From contig NZ_JADPRT010000006.1 of NCBI RefSeq assembly GCF_015690355.1, positions 304,003 through 368,002 of the forward strand: a stretch of DNA of 64,000 nt. Reading direction: 5' to 3'. Every line of letters starts with the position of its first letter. The first letter of the stretch is position 1. A program made the position numbers and the translations under genes. This document shows, in pieces, positions 8,173 through 16,050 of the stretch. The notes below the pieces were generated by a model. That model worked only from the letters and a program-made list of their open reading frames with translations, was not told the DNA's origin and made no database searches. Source of the stretch: Streptacidiphilus fuscans. Its GTDB lineage: Bacteria; Actinomycetota; Actinomycetes; Streptomycetales; Streptomycetaceae.

Positions 8173-8877
8173 GCGGGACGAGGGGACGTACTTGTAGCCG
8201 ACCCGACGGACCGTCACGATCTGTGCGCGGTAGTCGGGTCCGAGCTTGCGTCGCAGGCGCGCCACATGGACGTCGACGGTCCGGCCGTCGCCGACGTGGC
8301 CGTAGTAGCCCCAGACCGCCTCGACCAGCCGGTCGCGGGTGTGGACGCGGTGCGGGTGGGCGGTGAGGTGCGCCAGCAGCTCGAACTCCAGGTAGGTGAG
8401 CTCCAGTTGCTCGCCGTCCAGGTGGGCGGTGCGCAACTCCCGGTCGACCAGCAGGCCGGGCGTCGGCCGGGCGGCGGGCTGGCGCACGGGCGCGGGGGCG
8501 ACGGCGGGGACGGAGGCGGGCTCCGATACGGCGGTAACGGCGGTCGGGGCAACAGCGCTCGGGGCGACGGCGGTCGGCACCAGCGGAGTCGGCGTCACCA
8601 CGGGGGCCGTGCCCGCCGGGACCAGGAGCAGGTAGCCGACCAGCGGTGTCTCCTGCTCGCCGAGGCGCAGCCCGGACAGGACGTTCTCGGGCAGCCGGTA
8701 GACGCCCGGCTTGGCCGCAGGAGCCACCGAGACCGCGGGGGCCGCGTGAGCCGCCGCGGAGTGCGCCGCCTGCACCGACTCGTCGGGGCGGACGGAGCGC
8801 AGCCGTGGCCCGGCGGTAGCCCCGGCGGATGCGGCGGTAGCGGCGGAGGAGACAGGGGTCAGGACAGAGGCAGTCAT
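8170..8877 (-). CDS. Orphan winged-helix (OmpR/PhoB-type) DNA-binding protein
   Basis: A 235-residue protein whose last 95 residues or so form a Trans_reg_C winged helix: DRELRTAHLDGEQLELTYLE, then HRVHTRDRLVEAVWG, GRTVDVHVARLRRKLG and VRRVGYKYV. The N-terminal 140 residues are Ala/Pro/Val-rich with no receiver domain, so it is not a classical response regulator. Control must come by another route. Pro/Ala-rich segments suggest a disordered linker. A small unlabelled ORF (8992-9123) lies upstream on the same strand. The gene ends in a 14-bp repeat that reiterates its stop. No strong ribosome site precedes the ATG. Confidence 0.85.
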   Translation of the reverse strand: MTASVLTPVSSAATAASAGATAGPRLRSVRPDESVQAAHSAAAHAAPAVSVAPAAKPGVYRLPENVLSGLRLGEQETPLVGYLLLVPAGTAPVVTPTPLVPTAVAPSAVAPTAVTAVSEPASVPAVAPAPVRQPAARPTPGLLVDRELRTAHLDGEQLELTYLEFELLAHLTAHPHRVHTRDRLVEAVWGYYGHVGDGRTVDVHVARLRRKLGPDYRAQIVTVRRVGYKYVPSSR

Positions 8878-8991
8878 CGCAGACTCGATTCGCGCGTGGG
8901 TGGGCCACCCGTGACAGAGGACGGGTGACGACGGACGCGGGCGTGGTGCCGCTTCTGCGCGCCGGGAGAAGGCCTGGTCAGCCCGGAAGGA

Positions 8992-9123
8992 TCAGGCCTG
9001 CGCGCCGGTCGAGCGGCAACAGGTCTGGTCGAAGTGGAACTGCTGGCGCGACGGCCAGAACGGCTCGAGGACAGGCAGAGCCGCCCCCGTGCGCTGCGCG
9101 CCGCCGTCGATGTACAGGTCCAT
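8992..9123 (-). CDS. Small 43-residue ORF, unknown
   Basis: An ATG preceded by GGGGG opens a 43-codon frame beginning MDLYIDGGAQRTG and ending DQTCCRSTGAQA. About 40 of 43 codons end in G or C, while second positions are mixed, the normal coding bias of this genome. That supports a real gene despite its size. It is co-oriented with the winged-helix gene 114 bases downstream and divergent from the MFS gene. A C-terminal Cys pair with nearby Thr/Ser recalls RiPP cores, but no modifying enzyme is near, so I make no such claim. An in-frame ATG nine bases upstream is an alternative start. Confidence 0.45.
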   Translation of the reverse strand: MDLYIDGGAQRTGAALPVLEPFWPSRQQFHFDQTCCRSTGAQA

Positions 9124-9274
9124 GGCCCCCATTCAACCAGAAGACCGCCGCACACGAACACCCGGAACGCGCGAAAACCCGCACCACGCTGCGACGACGC
9201 ATGCCTTCCCTTCTTTCTGACGACCTGTTAGATACATCACCCCACCCTCCTGTGCCCACCCCTGGGGAGCCGCC

Positions 9275-10936
9275 GTGACCTCCGCACCGGACCACGTCGA
9301 ACCAGCATCCGCACCCGAACCGGACCCGGCCGCCGAAGGCGTCGTCGACGCCACCAACCGCCTTGAGGGCGCCTCGCGTTGGCGCATCTTCGCGGTCATC
9401 GCTGTGGTCGTGCTCTTCGCCGAGATCGCCGCGCTCCAGTACACGATGGTCGCCTCGGCGGCCCGGCAGATCGCGCCGTCCTTCCCGGGCGTCGGGGCCA
9501 ACATCAGCTGGATGGTCATCATCTTCGGCCTGGTCGGCGGGGCCGCCACACCGCTCTTCGGCAAGATGTCCGACCTGTGGGGAAAGCGGCGGATGATGCT
9601 GGCCTCCGGCGTCTCCTTCGCCGTCGGCACGCTCGTCTGCGCCCTGACCGCCACCTGGTGGCTCTTCCTGGTCGGCCGGGCGCTGGAGGCGGTCGCCATC
9701 TCCGCGCCGACCGTCGCGTACGGGCTCTTCCGCGACATCCTGCCCAGACGCTACATACCGGCGTCCATCGGCGTGGTGGCCACCGGACTGGGCATGTCGG
9801 CGCTGGTCGCGCCGCTGCTGGGCGGCTGGCTGCTCGACGCCTTCGGGTGGCGGGCGCTCTTCTGGTTCCTGCTGATCTTCGTGGCCGTGATGATCCCGCT
9901 GATGGTCTGGGTGGTGCCGGAGACCACGCTGCGCAGCGACCAGCGCCTGGACGTGGCGGGCGCGCTGCTGCTGGGCGTCGGCGTCGGACTGGTGCTGGTC
10001 TACCTGTCCAACGGCGCGGTCTGGGGCTGGGGCCGGTGGAGCGCGCTGGCCTACCTGGTGGGCGGGCTGATCCTGCTGGCCGTGTTCCTGGGGGTCGAGC
10101 GGGTGGTCAAGGACCCCATCATGGACATGAGGCTGCTCTTCTCCCCCAAGCTGCTGATGGTGCTGGGCGCGGCGACGCTGGGCAGCATGGTCATCGGGAT
10201 CCAGGGCTACAGCATCCCCTATATGACCCAGACCCCGACCGAGCAGCAGCTGCACGGGCAGATCCTGCAGCAGGCGCTGGCCGGGTCCGGCGGCCTGAAG
10301 CTGCCGCCGACCATGGCGCCGCTCTTCCACACCGTCTTCAACTCCACGCTGGCGTACGGGCTCGGCGCGACGCTGTTGATGTACGGCGTGTACTCGGCGA
10401 TCTACTCCGGCGGGGTCGGGATGCTCTCCGGCGCGGGAAGCGGCGAGATCGCGCGCAAGACCGGACCGCGACTGCCGCTGGTGCTGGCGATGGCCGCGTT
10501 CACCGTCTCCACCGCGCTGTACGCGTACCTGCCGCACTCGAAGTGGCAGTACGGGCTGTTCGCGGCGGTCTTCGGCATCGGCTTCGGAGCGTTCTACGCC
10601 GCCTGCCCGAACCTGCTGATCGAGGCCGTTCCGGCACGTCAGCAGGGCATCAGCGCGGGCATGCTGGGCGTCGTCAACAGCATCGCCACGGCCGTGGGCA
10701 CCGGCGTGCTGACCGCGTTCCTCAACGCCAACCCGCTCAAGGTGGAGGTGCAGATCCCCGGAATCCCGGAGAAGTTGACCGGGAACGGCTTCAACGTGAT
10801 CCCGGAGCTCAACGGCTGGGGCGGCTACCACGACGGCCTGCTGCTGGCGGCGGTGTGCGGCGCGGTCGGCCTGGTCGTCGCCCTGCTGATGCGGCACGGC
10901 CGCACGCCGGCCACCGGCGGCGAGATCAGCGGCTGA
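9275..10936 (+). CDS. MFS transporter, DHA2-like drug/proton antiporter
   Basis: A 553-residue membrane protein from a GTG with GGGGAG seven bases upstream. About 14 hydrophobic segments fit the DHA2 (EmrB/QacA) group of proton antiporters. The motif A loop reads GKMSDLWGKRRMM after the second segment. An Ala-rich hydrophilic N-terminus of about 35 residues precedes TM1. A larger extracytoplasmic loop (about residues 315-345) contains TEQQLHGQ. It probably exports a hydrophobic or cationic compound. No regulator of the TetR or MarR type is adjacent; the nearest is the orphan winged-helix gene on the opposite strand. It converges on a small CBM48 gene with a shared terminator between. Confidence 0.88.
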   Translation: MTSAPDHVEPASAPEPDPAAEGVVDATNRLEGASRWRIFAVIAVVVLFAEIAALQYTMVASAARQIAPSFPGVGANISWMVIIFGLVGGAATPLFGKMSDLWGKRRMMLASGVSFAVGTLVCALTATWWLFLVGRALEAVAISAPTVAYGLFRDILPRRYIPASIGVVATGLGMSALVAPLLGGWLLDAFGWRALFWFLLIFVAVMIPLMVWVVPETTLRSDQRLDVAGALLLGVGVGLVLVYLSNGAVWGWGRWSALAYLVGGLILLAVFLGVERVVKDPIMDMRLLFSPKLLMVLGAATLGSMVIGIQGYSIPYMTQTPTEQQLHGQILQQALAGSGGLKLPPTMAPLFHTVFNSTLAYGLGATLLMYGVYSAIYSGGVGMLSGAGSGEIARKTGPRLPLVLAMAAFTVSTALYAYLPHSKWQYGLFAAVFGIGFGAFYAACPNLLIEAVPARQQGISAGMLGVVNSIATAVGTGVLTAFLNANPLKVEVQIPGIPEKLTGNGFNVIPELNGWGGYHDGLLLAAVCGAVGLVVALLMRHGRTPATGGEISG

Positions 10937-10964
10937 GCGGCGAGCCGGCGAGTGCCGGCGGGGT

Positions 10965-10988
10965 AGGCGGGCCGGCTCCGGCCCGCCT
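10965..10988. terminator. Bidirectional terminator
   Basis: AGGCGGGCCGG (10965-10975) pairs with 10978-10988, giving a stem of 10-11 bp with a very small loop. It sits between the convergent MFS and CBM48-like genes and can serve both. Confidence 0.6.
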
Positions 10989-11018
10989 TGCCGTAGCCGC
11001 GTCAGTCCGGCCGACGGC

Positions 11019-11297
11019 TCACTCCAGCCGAATGAGGCTGCCCTGCGGGTCGATCCGGTCGGCGTGGTCGTCGTCGAACCAGACGCCGCCGGTCGCCAGG
11101 TAGCGGAACCGGTGCTCGCCGGGCGGGAAGGAGACGCTGACGGTGCGCGTCCCGTCCCGGCGCGGCACCAGCTCGGCCACGCCGGGCTGCCAGCCGTTGA
11201 AGTCGCCGACCACACTGACTATTCCGTCGGGCGCCGCCGCGTCCAGACGGAACGTCACCCTGGTCCTGCCGCCGAACAGTCGGGTCCGCGTGAGCAT
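11019..11297 (-). CDS. CBM48/AMPK-type glycogen-binding small protein
   Basis: A 92-residue protein from the ATG at 11297, which has GGGGAGGG upstream. It is a single early-set beta-sandwich domain of the isoamylase-N/AMPK glycogen-binding type. Typical residues are VTFRL, VSVVGDFNGWQPG, then GEHRFRYLATGGVWFDDD. Such stand-alone domains probably bind alpha-glucan or act as carbohydrate-binding adaptors; the catalytic partner is not in this window. A longer frame starts at 11357 without a ribosome site. Confidence 0.8.
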   Translation of the reverse strand: MLTRTRLFGGRTRVTFRLDAAAPDGIVSVVGDFNGWQPGVAELVPRRDGTRTVSVSFPPGEHRFRYLATGGVWFDDDHADRIDPQGSLIRLE

Positions 11298-11564
11298 CGC
11301 GTCGCCCTCCCCTTTGCCTGTGCTGTTGCGCAACTGCCGTGTGTCCACGGACAGCATGGCGGACCACGGGCCCGGGCAAAAGGGAACCTCCGGGCCGAGG
11401 TGGTGGTTACCCGGCGGTCACCGGTTCGGTGGTCGTGATCGCCGTCGTGCCGTTCACCCGGCTTGTGCACATCTTCAGCGCGCCGTGGTTCTCCCTGTTC
11501 CGGCCCTACGACGCCTGACCGGCCTCCCTCCCCATCCCGGGGTGATTCTGGTTACCCTTCGGTA

Positions 11565-12353
11565 ATGACCGCTGAAGCCTTCTACCTTCCGCTCGGCGAG
11601 AGCCGCTACGCCGCCACCGCCGCGACCTGCGGGCCCTGGTCGCCCGACGCCCAGCATGCCGGTCCGCCCGCCGCGCTGCTGGGCCGCGCGGTCGAGCAGC
11701 GGCCCGGCGCACGGGAGGGGTTCCGCGTGGTGCGGATGACGTTCGAGGTCCTCCGTCCCGTGCCCGTCGGCGAGGTGACGGTGGCCCTGCGGGAGGCGGA
11801 GTCGGGCCGCAGCGTCGAACGGGTCGAGGCCGAACTGCGCACCGCCGAGGGCAAGTTGGCGATGCGCGCGCTCGCCGTGCGGATGCGCGTCGACGCGGAG
11901 AGCGCGCTGCCCGAGGTCGAGCAGCCGCTGCCGGTCGCGGGCCCGGAGGACTCCGCGCCCTCGGCCTTCCCGGTGCCGTGGGACGAGGGGTACCACACCT
12001 CGATGGAGCTGCGCTTCGCGCACGGCGCGCTGACCCGGCCCGGTCCGGCCGCGGCGTGGTTCCGGATGCGGGTGCCGCTGGTGCCGGACGAGGAGCCGTC
12101 GGGCCTGTGTCGGGTGCTGATCGCGGCGGACTCCGGCAACGGCATCTCCGGCGAGCTCGACATCCGCCGCCACAGCTATGTCAACGCGGACCTCAGCGTG
12201 CACCTGCGGCGTCCGCCGGTCGGCGAGTGGGTCGGCCTGGACGCACGCACGTCGCTCGACCAGGGCGGCATCGGCCTGGCCGACTCGCTGCTGCTGGACG
12301 AGAAGGCGGTGATCGGCCGCTCCGCGCAGAGCCTCTTCGTCAGCGCGCGCTGA
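11565..12353 (+). CDS. Acyl-CoA thioesterase family protein
   Basis: A 262-residue hotdog-type thioesterase of the TesB-like/4HBT_3 group. It begins MTAEAFYLPLGESRYAAT and shows the double-hotdog pattern: AGPPAALLGRAVEQRPG in the first half, WFRMRVPLVPDEEPSG and a final DLSVHLRRPPVGEWVGLDAR segment in the second. These enzymes hydrolyse or bind medium or long acyl-CoAs in the cytoplasm. No operon partner: a stand-alone gene with exonuclease III 99 bases downstream. The ATG at 11565 was preferred over an upstream ATG because the family homology begins there; its ribosome site is weak. Confidence 0.8.
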   Translation: MTAEAFYLPLGESRYAATAATCGPWSPDAQHAGPPAALLGRAVEQRPGAREGFRVVRMTFEVLRPVPVGEVTVALREAESGRSVERVEAELRTAEGKLAMRALAVRMRVDAESALPEVEQPLPVAGPEDSAPSAFPVPWDEGYHTSMELRFAHGALTRPGPAAAWFRMRVPLVPDEEPSGLCRVLIAADSGNGISGELDIRRHSYVNADLSVHLRRPPVGEWVGLDARTSLDQGGIGLADSLLLDEKAVIGRSAQSLFVSAR

Positions 12354-12452
12354 GCCGTCGCCGCGAGGCGGGGGTGCAGAATGGTCGGCGGCCCGACCGA
12401 CGCCGGACTACCCCGACGCCTCCGACGACCCGCCCACGACCAGCAGGGACCC

Positions 12453-13289
12453 ATGCGCTCCACGACCAGGACCACGACCACCGTCACCACCGTCAACGTG
12501 AACGGCCTGCGGGCCGCGTCCGGCAAGGGCTACGTCGAGTGGCTCGACGCCACCGAGGCCGACGTCGTCTGCCTGCAGGAGGTGCGCGCCGAGCAGAAGC
12601 AGCTGGCCGCGCACGTCGTCGAACCGGCGGGCTGGCACGTGCTGTGGGCGCCGTCGACCACGGCCAAGGGCCGCGCGGGTGTGGCGCTGCTCTCCCGGCA
12701 CGAGCCGCAGGCGCGCCGGATCGGCTTCGGCTCGGACGAGTTCGACGGCTCCGGCCGCTACGCCGAGATCGACCTGCCCGGCCTGACCGTGGCCAGCCTC
12801 TACCTGCCCTCCGGCGAGGTCGGCACCGAGCGGCAGGACGAGAAGGAACGGTTCATGGGCGAGTTCCTTGACCACCTCAAAGCGCTGCGCGAGCGGGCCG
12901 CGTCGCAGGGACGTGAGGTCGTCGTCTGCGGCGACTGGAACATCGCGCACCAGGAGGCCGACCTGAAGAACTGGAAGGCCAACCAGAAGAACGCGGGCTT
13001 CCTGCCGGAGGAGCGCGCGTGGTTGTCGCGTGTCTTCGACGAGGTCGGCTACGTCGACACGGTCCGCAAGCTCCACCCGGACGTGGCCGGGCCGTACTCG
13101 TGGTGGTCCTACCGCGGGCGCGCCTTCGACAGCGACGCCGGGTGGCGGATCGACTACCAGGTCGCCACGCCGGGCCTGGCCGACCGCGCACTCACCGCAC
13201 GCGTCGAGCGCGCCGCCTCGCACCCGGAGCGCTGGTCCGACCACGCCCCGGTGACCGTCACCTACGACGGAGCGATCCTGCCGGAGTAG
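12453..13289 (+). CDS. xth: Exodeoxyribonuclease III (AP endonuclease family)
   Basis: A 278-residue EEP-superfamily nuclease. Visible motifs are NVNGLRAA, CLQEVRAEQKQL (catalytic Glu), GRYAEIDLPG, VVVCGDWNIAH (Asp/Asn pair), SWWSYRGRAFDSDAGWRIDY and the final WSDHAPV (catalytic Asp-His). This is the complete ExoIII signature. It would act in base-excision repair at abasic sites and as a 3'-5' exonuclease on duplex DNA. The start at 12453 follows CAGGGAC; the upstream in-frame residues are low-complexity. Followed closely by a convergent reductase gene. Confidence 0.93.
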   Translation: MRSTTRTTTTVTTVNVNGLRAASGKGYVEWLDATEADVVCLQEVRAEQKQLAAHVVEPAGWHVLWAPSTTAKGRAGVALLSRHEPQARRIGFGSDEFDGSGRYAEIDLPGLTVASLYLPSGEVGTERQDEKERFMGEFLDHLKALRERAASQGREVVVCGDWNIAHQEADLKNWKANQKNAGFLPEERAWLSRVFDEVGYVDTVRKLHPDVAGPYSWWSYRGRAFDSDAGWRIDYQVATPGLADRALTARVERAASHPERWSDHAPVTVTYDGAILPE

Positions 13290-13293
13290 GGCC

Positions 13294-13336
13294 TCAGGAC
13301 CGGACCTCAGGCCCGGACGCCAGGGCGCGGACCTCA
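13294..13336. repeat. 13-14-bp degenerate tandem repeat at the DHFR-like stop
   Basis: Units of the type CCTCAGG-CCGGA recur. Plus-strand TCA (minus-strand TGA) occurs at 13334 (the true stop), 13307 and 13294, with one intervening unit mutated to CCA. It lies between two convergent genes. Confidence 0.6.
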
Positions 13337-13927
13337 GGCGCGGCGGTCGCGGGCGTACTCCAACGCGACGACGCCGTTGCCGAAGGTGCGGGCATCAAGG
13401 AGGCGGAGGTCCTGGGTCGCGGTCAGTTCCTGGAACAGCGGCCTACCGCGGCCGAGGATCACCGGGTGGACGCAGATGTGGTACGCGTCGATCAGGTCCA
13501 GCTCCCGGAACGTCCGGGCCAGGACCGCGCCGCCCACGACGAGTTCGCCGTCGCCCAAATCCCCGTCCGCCGGGGCGGCCTGGAGGGCGCGGATCTCGGC
13601 GGGGTCGACCTCGTGGCGGACGGTGGTGTTCCAGTCGAGCCGGTCGGCGGTGAGGGTGCGGGAGTAGGCGGTCTTGGGCTTGGTCCGCCAGATCTCCGCG
13701 AACTCCGCCACCGCAGGGCTCGCGTCCGGGGCGGCGTCGGCGGTGGGCCAGAAGGCGGCCATCAGCTCGTGGGTGACCCGACCGCTCAGGAACGCGGCGG
13801 CGGGGCGGAGCCGCTGGTTCAGGTAGTGGTGCAGGTCCTCGTCCACCCGGTGCCAGCTGATGTCGCGGTCCAGCCCCTCGCTGTAGCCGTCGAGGGACAT
13901 CGACATGAAGAGCACGACGTTGCGCAC
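13334..13927 (-). CDS. Dihydrofolate reductase / RibD C-terminal-like protein
   Basis: A 197-residue RibD_C/DHFR-fold protein: MRNVVLFMSMSLDGYSEG, FLSGRVTHELM, then LVVGGAVLARTFRELDLIDAY and VHPVILGRGRPLF. These are the NADPH-site and strand patterns of the deaminase-reductase family widely annotated as dihydrofolate reductase family protein. The actual substrate in actinomycetes is usually unknown; true folate reductase activity is doubtful. The membrane-protein gene at 13937-14632 ends 9 bases upstream of its ATG, so the two are probably cotranscribed. It ends in a degenerate repeat. Confidence 0.85.
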   Translation of the reverse strand: MRNVVLFMSMSLDGYSEGLDRDISWHRVDEDLHHYLNQRLRPAAAFLSGRVTHELMAAFWPTADAAPDASPAVAEFAEIWRTKPKTAYSRTLTADRLDWNTTVRHEVDPAEIRALQAAPADGDLGDGELVVGGAVLARTFRELDLIDAYHICVHPVILGRGRPLFQELTATQDLRLLDARTFGNGVVALEYARDRRA

Positions 13928-13936
13928 GACTGGAGG

Positions 13937-14632
13937 CTACGCCCAGGAGGCCGCCAGGGCCGGGCGACCCGCCAGGTGGGCCAGGTCGGCGATGGCGTCG
14001 CTCTTGACGAACCAGGCCAGGCCGAAGGCGAAGACGCTGACCGACTCGCCCGCGAAGACCGGAGTCAGGCCGGCCACGCCGCCCCAGTGCAGCAGCGCCG
14101 TGGCAAGTATCGTGACGATGCAGGCCAGGATGACCACGCCGCAGACCAGGTAGAGCCGCTTGCGCCGCTCCCCGTCCGGCTCGCCGTCGTCGCGGAAGAG
14201 GCGGAGGCAGAAGAAGGCGAGCGCGGAGAAGACGATCGCCGCGGAGACGGTGTGGATCGTGCCGACGACGTCCGTCGCCGTGGTCGGATGCGGGACGAGC
14301 GACGAGGGCGGCCAGGTGGGGCAGAGCGAGACGACGATCGCGAAGAACCCAGCGATCGAGCTCCAACGGTCCTCACGCGGGCTGTGCCGGTAGCAGATCA
14401 GCACGACGCCGATGGCCCACAGGCCGCCCACGAAGACGTTGCGCATGTGCGTGTAGTACGAGCCGCTGAGCGAGTCGAGCAGGCCCAGATGGGCCGAGAG
14501 CAGGCTGTTGCCGAGCGGCAGCACGATCGGCAGCGAGATGCCGATCACGCCCACGCCGACGCGCAGCCGCTTGACCGTGGTGGCGTCCTGCTCGGTCGTC
14601 CCGTCCGCCGGAACGGGTCCTTCCGTCGTCAT
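13937..14632 (-). CDS. Integral membrane protein, DUF998-like
   Basis: About 231 residues from the ATG at 14632, with six hydrophobic stretches: GVIGISLPIVLPLG, VFVGGLWAIGVVLI, IAGFFAIVVSL, ASAIVFSALAFF-like, VILACIVTILATALLHW and VFAFGLAWFV. The overall plan recalls DUF998-type membrane proteins. No catalytic motif is visible. An AGGAG directly abuts the ATG, so the true start may be different; frames extend upstream to 14710. It appears to be the first gene of a two-gene unit with the DHFR-like gene. Function unknown. Confidence 0.6.
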   Translation of the reverse strand: MTTEGPVPADGTTEQDATTVKRLRVGVGVIGISLPIVLPLGNSLLSAHLGLLDSLSGSYYTHMRNVFVGGLWAIGVVLICYRHSPREDRWSSIAGFFAIVVSLCPTWPPSSLVPHPTTATDVVGTIHTVSAAIVFSALAFFCLRLFRDDGEPDGERRKRLYLVCGVVILACIVTILATALLHWGGVAGLTPVFAGESVSVFAFGLAWFVKSDAIADLAHLAGRPALAASWA

Positions 14633-14743
14633 CTCCTGCCCCCTTGCGCATGCGGGCGCGCCACGTGCGAAGTGACGCTGTGTAAGAGGTGATACGCGCA
14701 GCGTGAGCACATGTCAATCGGCCTGTGGATATCCACCGCGCGA

Positions 14744-14760
14744 ATACCCCCTGGGGGCAT
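14744..14760. promoter_or_regulatory. CsoR-like operator upstream of the permease gene
   Basis: ATACCCCCTGGGGGCAT is a 17-base near-perfect palindrome of the C-tract/G-tract kind recognised by CsoR/RcnR copper and metal sensors. It ends nine bases before the permease ATG, where a bound repressor would block transcription or initiation. Confidence 0.55.
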
Positions 14761-14769
14761 AGTGGGATC

Positions 14770-16011
14770 ATGACCGCTTCGCGCGCCGACACCTCGTCAG
14801 CACTGCATGCCCTCACCCACGCGCTCGCCCTCATCGGGTCGATGACCTGGGAGATCACCTGGGCGCTGATCCTCGGCTTCCTGCTCTCCGCGATCGTCCA
14901 GGCCGTGGTGCGCAAGGAGACGGTCGTCCGAAGGCTGGGCGACGACCGTCCGCGCACGCTCGCGGTAGCAGCCGGGCTGGGCATGGCGTCCTCGTCCTGC
15001 TCGTACGCGGCGGTGGCGTTGGCCCGGTCGCTGTTCCGCAAGGGCGCGAACTTCACCGCGGCGATGGCGTTCGCTATCGCGTCGACCAATCTGGTCGTGG
15101 AACTCGGGGTGATCCTGGCGCTGTTGATGGGCTGGCAGTTCACGCTGGCGGAGTTCGCCGGCGGGCCGGTCATGATCGTGGTGCTGGCCGTGCTGTTCCG
15201 GTTCACCCTGCGCGAGCGGCTGCTGCGCGGGGCACGCGAGCAGGCGGACCGTGGGCTGGCCGGGTCGATGGAGGGCCACGCGGCGATGGACATGTCGGTG
15301 CGGCGCGGCGGGTCGTTCCGGCAACGGCTGTTCTCGGGCGACGGATTGACCTCGGTGTCGCACGTCTTCGTGATGGAGTGGGCGGCGATCCTGCGCGACC
15401 TGGTGATCGGACTGCTGATCGCGGGCGCGATCGCGGCGTGGGTGCCGGACTCCTTCTGGAGCCACTTCTTCTTCTCGGGCCACCCGTTGGCGTCGAAGAT
15501 CTGGGGACCGCTGGTCGGCCCGCTGGTCGCGGTGGTGTCGTTCGTCTGCTCGATCGGCAACGTGCCGCTGGCGGTGGTGCTCTGGAAGGGCGGGATCAGC
15601 TTCGGCGGTGTGGTCGCGTTCATCTTCGCGGACCTGCTGATCCTGCCGATCCTCGCCATCTACCGCCGCTACTACGGCACGCGGATGGCGCTCTACCTGC
15701 TCGGGACCTTCTACGTGGCGATGGTGGTCGCCGGGTACGCGGTCGAACTCGTCTTCGGCGGGCTCGGGTTGGTCCCGGACCAGCAGCGGGCGCGGGTCCC
15801 CATGGAGGGGGTCAGCTGGAACTACACGACCGCGCTGAACATCGTCTTCCTGGCCCTGGCGGCGGTGCTGGTGGTGCGCTTCCTGCGCACGGGCGGGCGG
15901 CAGATGCTCGCGATGATGGGCGGCGAGCCGGACGGAGGGCGCGACGAGCACGCCGGGCACAACGGGCATGGCGGGAACGCCGGCCATGACGGGCACGCCA
16001 TGCACCAGTAG
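14770..16011 (+). CDS. DUF318/ArsP-type permease with His-rich C-terminus
   Basis: A 413-residue membrane protein with about eight to ten TM segments. The family hallmark ASSSCSYAAVALARSLFRKG near residues 78-97 and a second internal repeat (SFVCSIGNVPLAVVLWKGG) match the permease family that includes ArsP. The C-terminal tail is His/Gly-rich (HAGHNGHGGNAGHDGHAMHQ), a plausible cytoplasmic metal-binding sensor or chaperone. A CsoR-like palindrome lies directly upstream. Taken together this suggests an efflux permease for a soft metal or metalloid, with copper as the working guess. The substrate is inference; ArsP members export organoarsenicals. Confidence 0.82.
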   Translation: MTASRADTSSALHALTHALALIGSMTWEITWALILGFLLSAIVQAVVRKETVVRRLGDDRPRTLAVAAGLGMASSSCSYAAVALARSLFRKGANFTAAMAFAIASTNLVVELGVILALLMGWQFTLAEFAGGPVMIVVLAVLFRFTLRERLLRGAREQADRGLAGSMEGHAAMDMSVRRGGSFRQRLFSGDGLTSVSHVFVMEWAAILRDLVIGLLIAGAIAAWVPDSFWSHFFFSGHPLASKIWGPLVGPLVAVVSFVCSIGNVPLAVVLWKGGISFGGVVAFIFADLLILPILAIYRRYYGTRMALYLLGTFYVAMVVAGYAVELVFGGLGLVPDQQRARVPMEGVSWNYTTALNIVFLALAAVLVVRFLRTGGRQMLAMMGGEPDGGRDEHAGHNGHGGNAGHDGHAMHQ

Positions 16012-16050
16012 GTCCGGCATCACCAGGCCACCGACCGCTGGGGCCCCGGC

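Noticed and set aside
8992..9123. RiPP (lanthipeptide or lasso) precursor
   Set aside because: The Cys/Thr/Ser pattern alone is weak and no lanthionine synthetase, cyclase or protease gene is nearby.
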